From NCBI RefSeq assembly GCF_032118995.1, contig NC_092648.1, forward strand, positions 4,417,001 through 4,481,000: a DNA stretch of 64,000 bases, in the 5' to 3' direction. This document shows, one piece after another, positions 32,400 to 42,840 of this stretch (positions are counted from its first letter, which is position 1; every line of letters starts with the position of its first letter). This DNA comes from Asterias amurensis. Its lineage: Eukaryota > Echinodermata > Asteroidea > Forcipulatida > Asteriidae. The notes under the pieces are model-generated. The model did no database searches and was not told the DNA's origin. It worked only from the letters and a program-made list of their open reading frames with translations. Made by a program: the position numbers and the translations under genes.

Positions 32400-33660
32400 A
32401 TGAGACTATGGCAAGATGAACATTCCTTGCGGATTTTTATTGAGGTAATAATGTTTACAAAATTATGTGTAAGGCCTACACTATCATCAAATCATGTTTA
32501 TTTTGAACGGCAATATGAATGAGTGTGATGATTTTAATGATGGGGTATGGATGGTGACGATGGCCATAATCAAGCAGCAGCCAGTTGCTATCATGTGATC
32601 CTTGCTCTATGGTTGCTCTATGGTTGCTATAGTGAACTGGTAGGTGATGATGAGCTGATGATGGGGTTAGCTTAGTTATAAATTAATGTGGATTGCAGAT
32701 GAGGAGGGGAGGATAGTTCCCTAGGCTAACTCTCAAAGGAATCTGTCAAGTAGGCCTCTTGTCCCCAGCCAAGCTCAGTGCATGGGATGGGGTTACAAAA
32801 GCAAATTGCAATACTATTTAGTGAACAAAAATCAGTGAAGTGGTGCTTGACTTGATGTTTTTTGCACAAAACTGTACCGTGGAACTGTCTGTTTTCTGCT
32901 GTCTCTATCAATGTCATCGTTAAAAGTAAATGTTCCTGACCCAACATGATCGCTTTCCTGCAACTTTGCCAACTTCCCGAAAAATCTTCTTGGAACCTAA
33001 TCTGCCTCGCTGCAATCCTCTTACAGAGTATCCTTGCAGTCGGAATCTTTTCCAACATCATTATTTCTTCTTTCCTGCCATGCATAGTGTTTGCCAGAGG
33101 GGTGTCCATCCCCTGTTTTAAATTTGGACGCCCAGGTTTATCTGTCATATGAATTGGACAGAGTTCAAAGATTACAAAATAGTGCAACTCAATTAATATT
33201 TTCCACATCCTTTAGAGAACACATTACCCCCATCACTTAGTAGGGCACTTCATTGGCTCTAGATAAGAGAACAAATCATGTTCAGATTGCTCTTCCTAAT
33301 TGTAAAAAATCTTTTTTTATCCCCCAAAATTTGAATCTGAGAAAAGTTACAGTCAAGACGTTTCTCGGATTTTGTATTCCAATTACTCCTGCGTTGAGAT
33401 AGCCGCTCTGGATTTTCAGCGATATATCAAAAACGCTACCGCCTTTTCTACAGGACTCAATCAAACAGTGGGCTCCAATTAACCAAATGTATACAATCCT
33501 TTTAAAGCAATTTTTACAATATCTTTTCCAGATGACCCTTCCCTTGATAGTCAGAATGAAAATACGACGTGTCTTCTTTGTGATCCTGGTCACCTTCATG
33601 CTAGCTTGTGTTCTACTGTACTTGCGTCTCGCACCAAATAGGCCAACGGATCGGAAAAAG
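32400..33660 (+). CDS. N-terminal two exons of a predicted type II membrane protein (partial gene)
   Basis: Exon 32400-32444 encodes MRLWQDEHSLRIFIE and has donor GAG/GTAATA. It joins in phase 0 to exon 33532-33660 (acceptor TATCTTTTCCAG; donor AAAAAG/GTAAGA), which encodes MTLPLIVRMKIRR, then a hydrophobic span VFFVILVTFMLACVLLYLRL, then APNRPTDRKK. Positive charge before one membrane span and a polar Pro/Arg-rich stem after it is the layout of Golgi glycosyltransferases, sulfotransferases and other type II proteins. The enzyme class cannot be told because no catalytic domain is identified in the window. Translation could instead begin at ATG 33532 or 33556. The downstream intron must be long, at least 5.5 kb and perhaps 13.8 kb. 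Confidence 0.6.
33130..33290 (+). mobile_element. Degraded retrotransposon RT C-terminal segment (CR1/Jockey type)
   Basis: The frame reads ELDRVQRLQNSATQLIFSTS then REHITPIT, followed by stops. It matches the 'R-V-Q-x-x-x-A-x-R-L-I ... H-I-T-P' region shared by many non-LTR reverse transcriptase ORFs. It lies in the first intron of the type II gene. Confidence 0.55.
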
Positions 33661-33763
33661 GTAAGACCAACTTTGTTGTACACCCTTAGGTGTACCATAT
33701 AACTCAGTGCTGGAATTTGGGCGAAAAATCTGCAAGAAACATGAGTTATATTGAAGGATTCTT

Positions 33764-34017
33764 TTAAAGGCAGTGTACACTATTGGTAATTACTTATAAT
33801 TACAATTGGTAATTAGTTATAATAAAAATAATTTCGAGCACAAAACCTTACTTGGTAACGAGTAATGGGGAGAGGTCGATAGTATAAAACAGTGTGAGAA
33901 ACGGCACCCTCTGAAGTGATGCAGTTTTCGAGAAAGAAGTAATTTTCATCGAATTTGATTTCGAGACCTCGGATTTAGAATTTGAGGAAAATTAACAATA
34001 GTGTCCAGTGTCTTTAA
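33764..34017. mobile_element. TTAA family A, internally deleted
   Basis: TTAAAGGCAGTGTACACTA to GTGTCCAGTGTCTTTAA. The right half after the central hairpin is missing, and a short TAATTACTTATAATTAC duplication is near the left end. Confidence 0.75.
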
Positions 34018-34194
34018 GAATCTTCTGACTTCTAGTATGTAGTGTAAATACTCGCACTGTTTGGATTGTGGTGACTTTATGTGGCAGAGTTGAGTTTTGG
34101 TGGTTCTGAAAAGAACTGTGTGATGTTTCTAATTGCTCAAAACCAAGTTTATAAACATGTCTGATTTGCTTTTGAACTGTGTGATAAGTTAACA

Positions 34195-34290
34195 GCCTGA
34201 TGTTAAGGGCAAGGCAGATTTTCCTTCGTAAAGGGCACTTGATAGGGAACTGTAAAATTGCGCTGGAGCATTTGAAAGATTCTTATCATA
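34195..34290. repeat. Repeat family H fragment
   Basis: GTTAAGGGCAAGGCAG, GTAAAGGGCACTTG. Confidence 0.4.
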
Positions 34291-34554
34291 GGCACTTTGG
34301 CTTTGATAAATACTGTGGTGCTAGGAAACCAATGAAATAAATATCAGTCTTAAACCACACTTGAATGAAGACCGTCGCCAATCCATCTGTAAACATCTTC
34401 ACTGAACCTTGGACTCATTATGCATTTATTAACTCATACAGTCAATGAATTAACCTAACATACACACAGTGTACATAATGTGCAAGAAATCTCCCTCAGG
34501 CAAAATCTAGAACTTAACCAAAATACAACTTCAGCAGTTAATTTTTTTATAATG

Positions 34555-34695
34555 AATCACTTAGTTGCTATCAAAACGATAACAGTTGTTGCTTAGCAAA
34601 CCAGGTTACCAGTCATAATGTAGAGCAAAAGTCTACTGGATTTGACTGGTCTCAGTGTAGCTGTTGCTCAGCAATTATTTAGAGTTCTGCTAAAA
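34555..34695. mobile_element. Foldback family E2, degraded
   Basis: TTGCTTAGCAAACCAGG and GTTGCTCAGCAATTA as inverted words. Confidence 0.45.
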
Positions 34696-34764
34696 GAGGA
34701 AATGTAACTGCAATTCTTCATCTATTTATGTTTTCCCCATGTGTATTTATTCTCCACTCACTTG

Positions 34765-35247
34765 GTGGTCAGGGTTGGCAGAGTGGTATCTTTGCTTGCT
34801 TGCCTTCCACCTCTAGGACCCTGGTTCCTGGTTCAAATCACACCGGGGACACTACATGGACTACATAAGCCTTTTTGAGGTATGGCGGATGTGATACGCG
34901 CGCGTCTCACACCGCGACTGATGCCACGCTCACCATGTTGGTGGTCATTAGGTTTACGTGTAAACGCCGCGTCGCCTAAAATGCGCACTTCACTGAATAA
35001 CATACGTTCTATTTCTATGGTCAATACGCACAAATTTACCACAACTTTGCAGTGTTGTAGCATTGTGTCCGCCATACCTCAAAAAGGCTTATGGGTTTCG
35101 CTGGAATAATTTTGTGGGGTTTGCGTCACACATCTAAGGCTGCGACTTCCTTCCCTGTCTTCTCTCGATTGGGTTAATGGCTATATGAATAAGTTTGCTT
35201 TTCTGCTGAGAGTCCTTGGTTTCACAATGAGAAATGAAATGAAATGA
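34765..35247 (+). mobile_element. SINE-2 copy interrupted by a MITE
   Basis: The left part (GGCAGAGTGGTATCTTTGC, GGTTCAAATCACACCGGGG) ends at 34863. The right part resumes at GGGTTTCGCTGGAATAATT and runs to a GAAATGAAATGAAATG tail. The family G MITE at 34864-35092 splits it. Confidence 0.8.
34864..35092. mobile_element. Family G MITE (AAGCCTTTTTGAGGTATGG), inserted in SINE-2
   Basis: Terminal repeats ATAAGCCTTTTTGAGGTATG and CATACCTCAAAAAGGCTTAT are perfect over about 20 bp. The interior has GGTTTACGTGTAAACG. A second copy is at 41.9-42.1 kb. Confidence 0.85.
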
Positions 35248-35796
35248 ATAGCCTACAATCAAATACACACCCCCATGCAAATGAATGGGTAGCAGTATTC
35301 TCCACACATAAATTATTTCAAGTTTGCTTGGAGAATTTCCAGCCAATGTTTATTTTTTAAAGATTTATGATAACACTAACGGTCTGTCTATAATCAGCAT
35401 AAATTGTACAATTCATCGGAGAGTCCCAAGAATTGCAATCATGCTGATTGAACCATTACTGCATTTACCAGTTTCTTGTGTGAGAGTTCCTTGGAGACCC
35501 AGGAGCAATTTAAAAAAAAACAAGTTTAAAGGTGTACCCCATTTAAAATGATGCCTACAGTCAGAAATTCCATTTATCACTTGGACAAGCCTAACTTATG
35601 ACTTGGGCAAGCCCAACTTTAGGCTCAACTATGTGTTAAATATCTTATTTATGGATGTTTACTATATTATGTAGCCTTCAAGTTTGCAAACTCTCAGAAA
35701 TCATTCAAGGGAAGCTGTCTGTTTCGTAATCATCCTTAAAAGTAATAGCAATAAAAAACTGTTTAGTTAGAAGCCTACAGCAGTTTTTGGTAGCAT

Positions 35797-36180
35797 TTAA
35801 AGCCATTATACACTTTCGGTAAACAGTATTGTCCTAGTCCCACACTTCGTGTATCACAAATTATATATAAAATAACAAACCTGTGAAAATTTAGGCTCAA
35901 TCGGTCATCGGAGTCGGGAGAAAATAACGGGAAAAAATAACGGGAAAACCCACTCTTGTTTCCGCACGTTTCGCCGTGTCATGACATGTGTTTAAAATAA
36001 ATCCGTAATTCTCGCTATCGAGAATTGATATTGTTTTAATAATTTCTCAAAAAGTAAAGCATTTCATGGAACAATATTTCAAGAGAAGTCTTTCACCATT
36101 ACCTTCTGTAAACCCTGTAAATTATTTGTAAATCTGTGAACTTTTTTTTTTTCTGTACCGAAAGTGAATAATGGCTTTAA
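35797..36180. mobile_element. TTAA-flanked family C, full length
   Basis: TTAAAGCCATTATACACTTT to GAAAGTGAATAATGGCTTTAA-type end. GAAAAAATAACGG is duplicated inside relative to the 17.3 kb copy. Confidence 0.8.
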
Positions 36181-36825
36181 AGCCTTTTTTGATAAAATTT
36201 TTTCATTTGGAATAATGTGGTTTTGTAAAAGATATTTGTAATGCCCCCCCCCCCAATTTTGAATATTTGAAACATTTCCTAAAACGTCAGTAATGTTTGT
36301 CAGATTGTGTATTCCTGTTGGGGATTATTCTTCCTCCATGGCCATATTCACTCCAGGTTTTCCCTGTGATCACAGTCGCAGGTTTATTCTTTCATTTATA
36401 TTGTAGCTATCGCTTACAGTGATTTTTCTTGTTCTCAGGCCTATCCCAAATGATGAGGTATACCATGTCTCAAATGAAACCACAAAATACCCTTGTGTGT
36501 TCAACAGTGACTGACCTACAAATAAATCACAGCCATACAGAGGTTGTCATCGAGAGACCGACGCTTTTTCCATACACCAAGGTCTTGAAACACTTATAAT
36601 ATAAAGGAAAAGATGATTGTCCCCATAATAATTGTGGAGGCAAATGTAAAGGCCACGCAAAATTATTATATGTGGCCTTTAAAGGAGGTTGATTGCTGAG
36701 TGATGCAATGAGCTGGCTATGTGAGCATAAACTCATTATTATTGAGATCTAGCCTCGGAAATATTAAGGCCATCGACTTATTATTTATTTTGACTAGGAA
36801 CCCATATTTAAAGGGGCTGGGGTCG

Positions 36826-36956
36826 ATTTCACAAAAAGTTAGGACTAGTCCTAACTTAGGACTAGTCCTAAGAGATATCAAAAATGTACAGCTAGTCCTA
36901 AGTTAGGACGAGTAACTCGAGATAAGACTAGTCCTATCTCTTTGTGAATTCCACCA
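36826..36956. mobile_element. Palindromic family D
   Basis: GGGGTCGATTTCACAAAAAG to TCTTTGTGAATTCCACC with repeated CTTAGGACTAGTCC. Confidence 0.85.
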
Positions 36957-37235
36957 CTGGACACCTTTGGTAATTGTCAAAGACCAGTATTCTCACTCAG
37001 TGTGTCCCAATTTATGGATAAAATAACAAACCTGTGAAAATGTGGACCCAATTGGTCATTAAAGTTGCAAGAGAATAATGACAGAAGAAAAAACCCTTGT
37101 TGCACAATTTTGTTTCCTTGCATATGCCTAAAAAACATAAAAAGACTTCAGGCCTGAAGCCTTTTAATTTTTGAGTAAGGAATTACCTCTCTTAAAAACT
37201 ACATTACTTCAGAGGGAGCCGTTTCTCATATAGAG
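36957..37235. mobile_element. TTAA family A, truncated and diverged
   Basis: GGACACCTTTGGTAATTG, AAATAACAAACCTGTGAAAA and TTCAGAGGGAGCCGTTTC identify it. The right terminus is lost. Confidence 0.65.
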
Positions 37236-37277
37236 TACATCAAAAAAGCCACAAGAACACTATTCAAATTAAAGAAA

Positions 37278-37569
37278 TAGTCTGCACTAAAAATTAATAT
37301 TCTTTATCCCCGATGCAAACTGAACATCTATTATATCGCTGCCTCTAGCTACCGGGCAACCTCGGTAGTCTAGTTGGTAAGACACTGCTCTAGAATTGCA
37401 AGGGTCGTGGGTTCGAATCCCACCCGAGTAACATGCCTGTGATATTTTTTCACAGGACTCGGGAAAGTACTGAGTAAACAGTGCTAACAGACATTGGTGT
37501 TTGGGTAAAAACCAAAATTAATATTCTTTATCCCCGATGCAAATTTAACATCTATTATAGTCTGCACTA
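37278..37569. mobile_element. tRNA-headed SINE-3 between 46-bp direct repeats
   Basis: The tRNA-like part (37353-37433) has A box TAGTCTAGTTGGTAAGAC, B box GGGTTCGAATCCC and a perfect T stem GTGGG/CCCAC. A body with CTGTGATATTTTTTCACAGG and AGTACTGAGTAAACAGTGC follows. AAAATTAATATTCTTTATCC lies at the start of both a 46-bp copy at 37290-37335 and one at 37514-37559 (two mismatches). TAGTCTGCACTA occurs just outside each, at 37278-37289 and 37558-37569. Confidence 0.75.
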
Positions 37570-37577
37570 GACCAACA

Positions 37578-37699
37578 GGACACTATAGGTAATTACTCAA
37601 AATAATGGTTAACATAAAACCTTACTTGGTAACGGGCAATGGAGAGCTGTTGATAGTATAACGCATTGTGAGAAATGGCTCCCTCTGAAGTGCCTTTAA
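37578..37699. mobile_element. TTAA family A, short deletion derivative
   Basis: GGACACTATAGGTAATTAC to CTCCCTCTGAAGTGCCTTTAA: about 120 bp of the left arm joined directly to the right end. Confidence 0.7.
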
Positions 37700-38207
37700 C
37701 TCTACTAAACAAGCTTGCTCAGTAACTAGTGCAAGGTAATTTAGTTAACTGCTGATTACTTTACCCATTGAGATCTAGCCTTGGAAATAATATTCAGTTT
37801 GGTTTCTTTTTTATATGAAATTTTTTCCTCTGTAAGTGCACAGGTGTTGGAGATGGATTACTGAGATTAGTTTCTAAAGCTGAGTAGAGGGGATACCCAA
37901 TGAGTTACCTGTAGGCCTATAAAGGTCTAGACTGGGTATTATGGACCCTGAACATAGTGTTGGCTGGGTGCCTGGGTAATTTTGGATCAGAGGGTCTTTA
38001 TGTTTTGGACACTGTTTTGAGTTGGGGCACCCTGAGTTTAACTCTTAGCCAGACTTAAGATTTTGTTGCACTTTTTCTTATGGTATTACTATTAATTCAA
38101 TACTCAACATAATTGAAAGACATTTAAAGATATTATTACACAGGGAGGTACTTTTAGACGTTCAAAAAACACAAGACCACTGGACTTGTCTGGTCCTGAG
38201 TTTATCT

Positions 38208-38458
38208 GGGCCCAATTTCATGGCTCTGCTTACCTCCGAATTCTGCGTTTACGATCACCGATTCCCCGCTTACTTACAAGTGCCGAATTTCTGCGCTAGC
38301 CTTGTAAGCATAGAATGCCTAGTAATGTGGAGTACGCACGCGCATAAGCCAAAATTCGCCGCTAACCCGTGAAATGCGCTTGCCGTAAGCACAGAATTAC
38401 CTGCTTCCGTAAGCGCCGATTCTGTGCTTACGGTAAGCAGAGCCATGAAATTGGCCCA
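38208..38458. mobile_element. Foldback family E1, well preserved
   Basis: GGGCCCAATTTCATGGCTCT to AGAGCCATGAAATTGGCCC, with TTCTGCGTTTACGATCACCG inside. Confidence 0.85.
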
Positions 38459-38864
38459 GGCCCATTGTCCGGTTGTGAGTTTACTGGCCCGAGGCTAGAA
38501 TCACTGGCCTCGGGAGCCTGTGGTCCAGTGTTAATTTCTGAGACCTGGATTTCTATGGGCAAAGGCTTGTTTCAGAAAAGAAAACTCATGCATGGAATCT
38601 ATTAGACAAGTATTACAGCGTTTTTCACCTCAAACTTTCTTCCCCCTAAAAGGTCTTTTGACTTTTGCAGATGGTCTTCGAGCTGAGCTCACAGAAGGTC
38701 AGAAACAGACTAATGCAAAACAATTTGCCTTGCACTCAAACATGGTAACCAACCAACTACTACAACGCAATATTTTGCTTGTGAAACATTACCTAGCTAG
38801 GTCAAATTTTATTGCTCCTGCTTTTTACCGAAGAATATGCTTACAGCCCATTGACTTGTGTGCT

Positions 38865-39012
38865 TATAGGGACCAGTTTCAGAAAGCTTTTAAGCAGAAA
38901 TAACTGCTTAGCAATATCTCTTGTGGATTTTGGCTGGTGACCAGTTTCTGCTAAGCAAGATTTTTCAGGCTTAATAAGTTTCTATGCTTACAGGCTTTAT
39001 GAAATTGGGCAC
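38865..39012. mobile_element. Foldback family E2
   Basis: GCTTTTAAGCAGAAATAAC, GGCTGGTGACCAGTTTC and TTTATGAAATTGGGCAC. Confidence 0.65.
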
Positions 39013-39214
39013 AGTGCACTGTGTGCAGAATTTTATGGTAGGTAAGCAGAGCCATGAGAGAAGACCCTGCTTTCTAAGTGCATATTAATTTGAGAAGGCA
39101 ATCAGTTATGCTCAAGTAACTCTGAAATTTGACCCCGTTGTTTGTGCTGTGTTTTCAAGGATCAGACAGGTCTATATCTCCATCCTGCTTTTTAAATGAC
39201 ATGCTTTGTTTTAG

Positions 39215-39241
39215 AGCAATAGCGAAAGACAAGAGTGGCAG
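39215..39241 (+). CDS. Candidate 27-bp microexon of the type II membrane gene
   Basis: TTTGTTTTAG/AGC opens and CAG/GTACAA closes a 27-bp unit encoding S-N-S-E-R-Q-E-W-Q, phase 0 at both ends and therefore skippable. It would add to the polar stem. Short units with good splice borders do occur by chance. Confidence 0.2.
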
Positions 39242-39524
39242 GTACAAGCGAATTGATTACTATTTCTGCAGAGAACAGTAACTAACACAAGTGTGTTTTG
39301 GTCAAGGACTCTTAAACATGTACGTCTAGTAGACAGTTTGTCCCAGTGAATGCATTAGTCATACATGGAGACCTCATAAGGACTTCCTCCTCCCTATGTT
39401 TTGAGGACGCTTCGCCGTTGCCTTCCTTTCAATGGATTGTCTTTCACTGTTGACGTACGCAAAAATGCAACAGCCATCCTTTCATTATTCCTTTCTAGTG
39501 CAATCTTCATGATTGAAGATAGTT

Positions 39525-39762
39525 GCACTGTCAGACACACCGGGGTGAACCCCTTTCCTTAGCAATAAGTGTGTATTAGGGTCTTTTACGTGCGCTGATA
39601 CTAACACACGGGACCAACAGCTTTATGTCCCACCCGAAGGAATAAGTAATGGTTAACTGTCTTGCTTAAGGACATGAGTGTCACGACCAGGACTCAAACC
39701 CACATGTATAGATACAGCAGAGCATTGAGTTTGGTGCTCTAAATCGCTCGGCCACGACACTT
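39525..39762 (-). mobile_element. SINE-1, reverse orientation
   Basis: CCGGGGTGAACCCCTTTCC, CTTGCTTAAGGACATGAG, GGACTCAAACCCAC (B box complement) and CGCTCGGCCACGACAC (A box end). Confidence 0.75.
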
Positions 39763-40425
39763 CCACCATAGCCAAAACATGGTTTAATCAGTTTAAGAAA
39801 AAAATCAACAGATTATGTAGGTCTGTAGTGGCCTGTGGACAAATTGTGGCTATGATGTTTTGATAGAAGAACCACCATTATTCAGCGTGGTTCAGGTACA
39901 CCAGCTAGTCCCTAGTAATCGGCTTTTCATCAATTGAAGTTTAGACTGCATTATATTGGGATTTCCTTGCATGAGCTTACTGGGTTAACTAGACCATGAG
40001 ACCAAACAAACCACATTGGAATCGCTGCACTTTTTCTCTCAAAAAAAGATCTGTGCCTGTTTTTTTAGCAAAAGAATTGAGAGACAGATTTTGGTATTAT
40101 TACTCATACATTGTCCAATAGATGCAGTGATAAAAGGGTGCAGGCACACCAAAAAACGATGCATGTTTTTTGTTCTTCACCCACACGCATTGGTAATGGG
40201 AACAGAAGAATCTTTTGGAGTTTCCCTTGTGTAAATATAGCTTTTGATAAACTACAATTGGGCAAGGTCAATTCTCAGAGGCAAATGAAAAATGAACAGT
40301 CAGTTGCCGAACTGTCTACCCAGGTGCACAAAGGATTTACACCCCAGGCTATTAGACCTTGAAATTATGATTATGATATTATGATGTTGTAGGTAGGATG
40401 GGGTTGGAGGCACCCTTATCTGGGC
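39763..40425. other. No feature recognised
   Basis: The plus-strand frames at 40016-40362 overlap each other in different phases and lack splice or family support. Confidence 0.4.
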
Positions 40426-40556
40426 AGGGGTGGATAAGACTAGTCTTTATCTCGAGTTAGAATGAGTTACTCGTCCTAAACTCGTCCTAACGTAGGACTA
40501 GCCTTAAGTTTTTAATATCTCCTAGGACTAGTCCTAACTCTTTGTGAAATCGACCC
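40426..40556. mobile_element. Palindromic family D
   Basis: GGTGGATAAGACTAGTC to CTCTTTGTGAAATCGACCCC; the left terminus is trimmed. Confidence 0.75.
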
Positions 40557-40586
40557 CCAATTTTGATGGCTCTGCTTACTGATGAA

Positions 40587-40750
40587 TTCTGGGCCAAATT
40601 TTATGAGGCTGTTAAGCAGAAAAGACTGCTTAGTAAAATTCTTAGTAAAAGTGGGGTGCTAAAAAAAAATATTGGTGGGGCACCGGTTGCAACAGTGAAA
40701 ACTTCATGGAGTTTTGTGTGGTTACCAGTTTCTGTTTAGCAAGATTTGTA
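40587..40750. mobile_element. Foldback family E2 fragment
   Basis: GGGCCAAATTTTATGAGGC, AAGCAGAAAAGACTGC and GGTTACCAGTTTCTGTTTAG. Confidence 0.55.
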
Positions 40751-40977
40751 TGTGGTTTTTCAACTGCTCTGTTAATCGTGCCGCCATGACTATAGCTGTA
40801 ACGACTTCCTGCTTGGTGAACCAATTGTGTCGCTCACTAATATTCACGACAACATAAGTTACTTCTGAAACACAATCAGACATCAGTGACACAATCCTTC
40901 AATACCTACAGCGTGAATTTAACTGTAGATTGCGTCTGCGGCAACAATATGCCGCAGTGCATCTTGGGAATTTGAAA

Positions 40978-41215
40978 TTAGTGGTGACTAGTGTCTAAGT
41001 CACAACTATTTGAGGCACAACTGGTCGAGTAATTAATAGACTGATCCATTAAGCTCCGCCCCATTGCGTATTGACCAATCACAACGCAACGAAGGTCAGA
41101 CACTAAGGTCCGACATGCATGGGCGTACCTTGGCGCGCGGCAGAGTTGTGCAGAAAGGCATTGGAGAGCCCCACTGGATCAGTCTATTTCACTAGTCACT
41201 ACCGTCTTTGGCACT
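40978..41215. mobile_element. Nested pair: GTGACTAG element split by a small MITE
   Basis: GTGGTGACTAGTGTC...GTCGAGTAATTAA and TTTCACTAGTCACTACC are two halves of one element. Between them (about 41036-41188) lies a unit with inverted ends AGACTGATCCA and TGGATCAGTCT. Confidence 0.6.
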
Positions 41216-41878
41216 GGTATGAACTATAGGCCTATGAGGGAGTTTCAGATTTAAGTCTTGCTTTCTTGTACACAACAATTTTTTTATATATGACCTTTAA
41301 AAAAACAGACCTTGTTTGTCTGGTTTTGTTTGATCATTCTATGCAGAGTTATGTTTTGAAATGTTTGTGTCACAAGGATCAAGGTTTCTAACTCAGCAAG
41401 GTAGCCAGACAAGGTCTCCTTATAGGGTCTAACAGGTGCATCTAGTGAACCTTCAATAAAGTTAAGAATGTGCTGCTTGAGGAACAACAAAATAGAAAAA
41501 AAAATAATAGAAACAAAAGTTTAAATGACAGAAATTAATATTCAAGGAGAAATTATACTTTTTTTTTCTTTTTTCTTTTTCAATTGTTGTAATCCTGTGT
41601 ACATCAAGATGTACACAATAAAACCAACATCACAAAATTTTATTTTTAAAAGGTATAGTGCTCAGGTTTTTTTTTAGATATTGCCGAGGTTCCTGAAGAG
41701 TCTACGCCACGCAGGAAGAATAATCCCTAGAGTAGGAATACATTATCTGAAATGTGTAATGCTGTAATGCTTCTCAGATTCAAATTTTCGGGGCATCAAA
41801 ACTTTATCTTTTTAAAACGTAACAACATTTCTTTGAAGTGAGATCTTTCTAAAAAGTCTTTATTCTATCAAATGCCTC

Positions 41879-42096
41879 TATAAGCCTTTTTGAGGTATGG
41901 GGGACGTGATATACGGGGCGTCATACGCCGCGACTGATGCCACACTCACCATGTTGGTGGTCATTAGGTTTACGTGTGCCTCAAATGCGCACTTCACTGA
42001 ATAACATACGTTCTATTTCTATTGTCAATACGCACAAATTTACCACAACTTTACAGTGTTGTAGCATTGTGTCCGCCATACCTCAAAAAGGCTTAT
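41879..42096. mobile_element. Family G MITE
   Basis: ATAAGCCTTTTTGAGGTATG to ATACCTCAAAAAGGCTTAT. It is nearly the same as the copy inside SINE-2 at 34.9-35.1 kb. Confidence 0.85.
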
Positions 42097-42589
42097 ATGC
42101 TTCTAACTAAAGTTATTTTTCCCATTTATCTTTAAGAGTGGTTACCAAAACTATACCTTCCCTTTAAGCCATCATAAAAATCAACAACCATAAACGTGAT
42201 AATGAAATTGAAGGTGTGTAGAATTTTGTTATGGTAGTTCTGTTCAAAGTACTCTGTTTGTCACGTTGAGCATTTTAAAAACAAGTTTTATGACCGTAAA
42301 GTATAAGCTTGTCACTTTAGGACAGAAATGTCAAATATTCATTTCAATAAAAGCAGGTAGTGATATGCATCATAAAACTTTCATACATAAACTCGAAATG
42401 TAGTTGTTGTTGTTGGGGTTTTTGGGGGTCCAAAAAAAAAGTATCTGAAATATTTTTCCTGCAAACTGCCAAGGACATTGGCTGTGAAAAGAAATGCTAA
42501 ACATTATCACCTTTTTAGTTTCACAATTTTGACACCCTTTTTGTATGGGATGCTTGGATGGCAGCAAGCTCTTGCAATTGAGCTTAACC

Positions 42590-42840
42590 GGGCCCAATTG
42601 TATGGCTCTGTTTACCGCCGAATTCTGCGGTTACGATCACCATTCTCCGCTCACTTTGCTGGGGCAAAATTTATGCGCTAGCTGTGTAGTTGAAAAATGC
42701 CTAGTAATGTAGGGTACACACGCACACAAGCAAAAATTTCCTGATAACCTAGGGAAATATGTATGGCCTAAGCGCAGAATTTTCTGTTCAGTAGGCACCG
42801 ATTCTTTGCTTGCGGTAAGCAGAGCCATGAAATTGGGCCC
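42590..42840. mobile_element. Foldback family E1
   Basis: GGGCCCAATTGTATGGCTCT to AGAGCCATGAAATTGGGCCC. Confidence 0.85.

Noticed and set aside
32726..33208. 160-codon open frame on the minus strand
   Set aside because: It overlaps, antisense, a degraded retrotransposon segment and matches no family; composition gives no further support.
38671..38744. Exon-like piece after CTTTTGCAG with possible donor ATG/GTAACC
   Set aside because: Its phase does not fit the type II gene in the readable frame, and neither frame matches a family.
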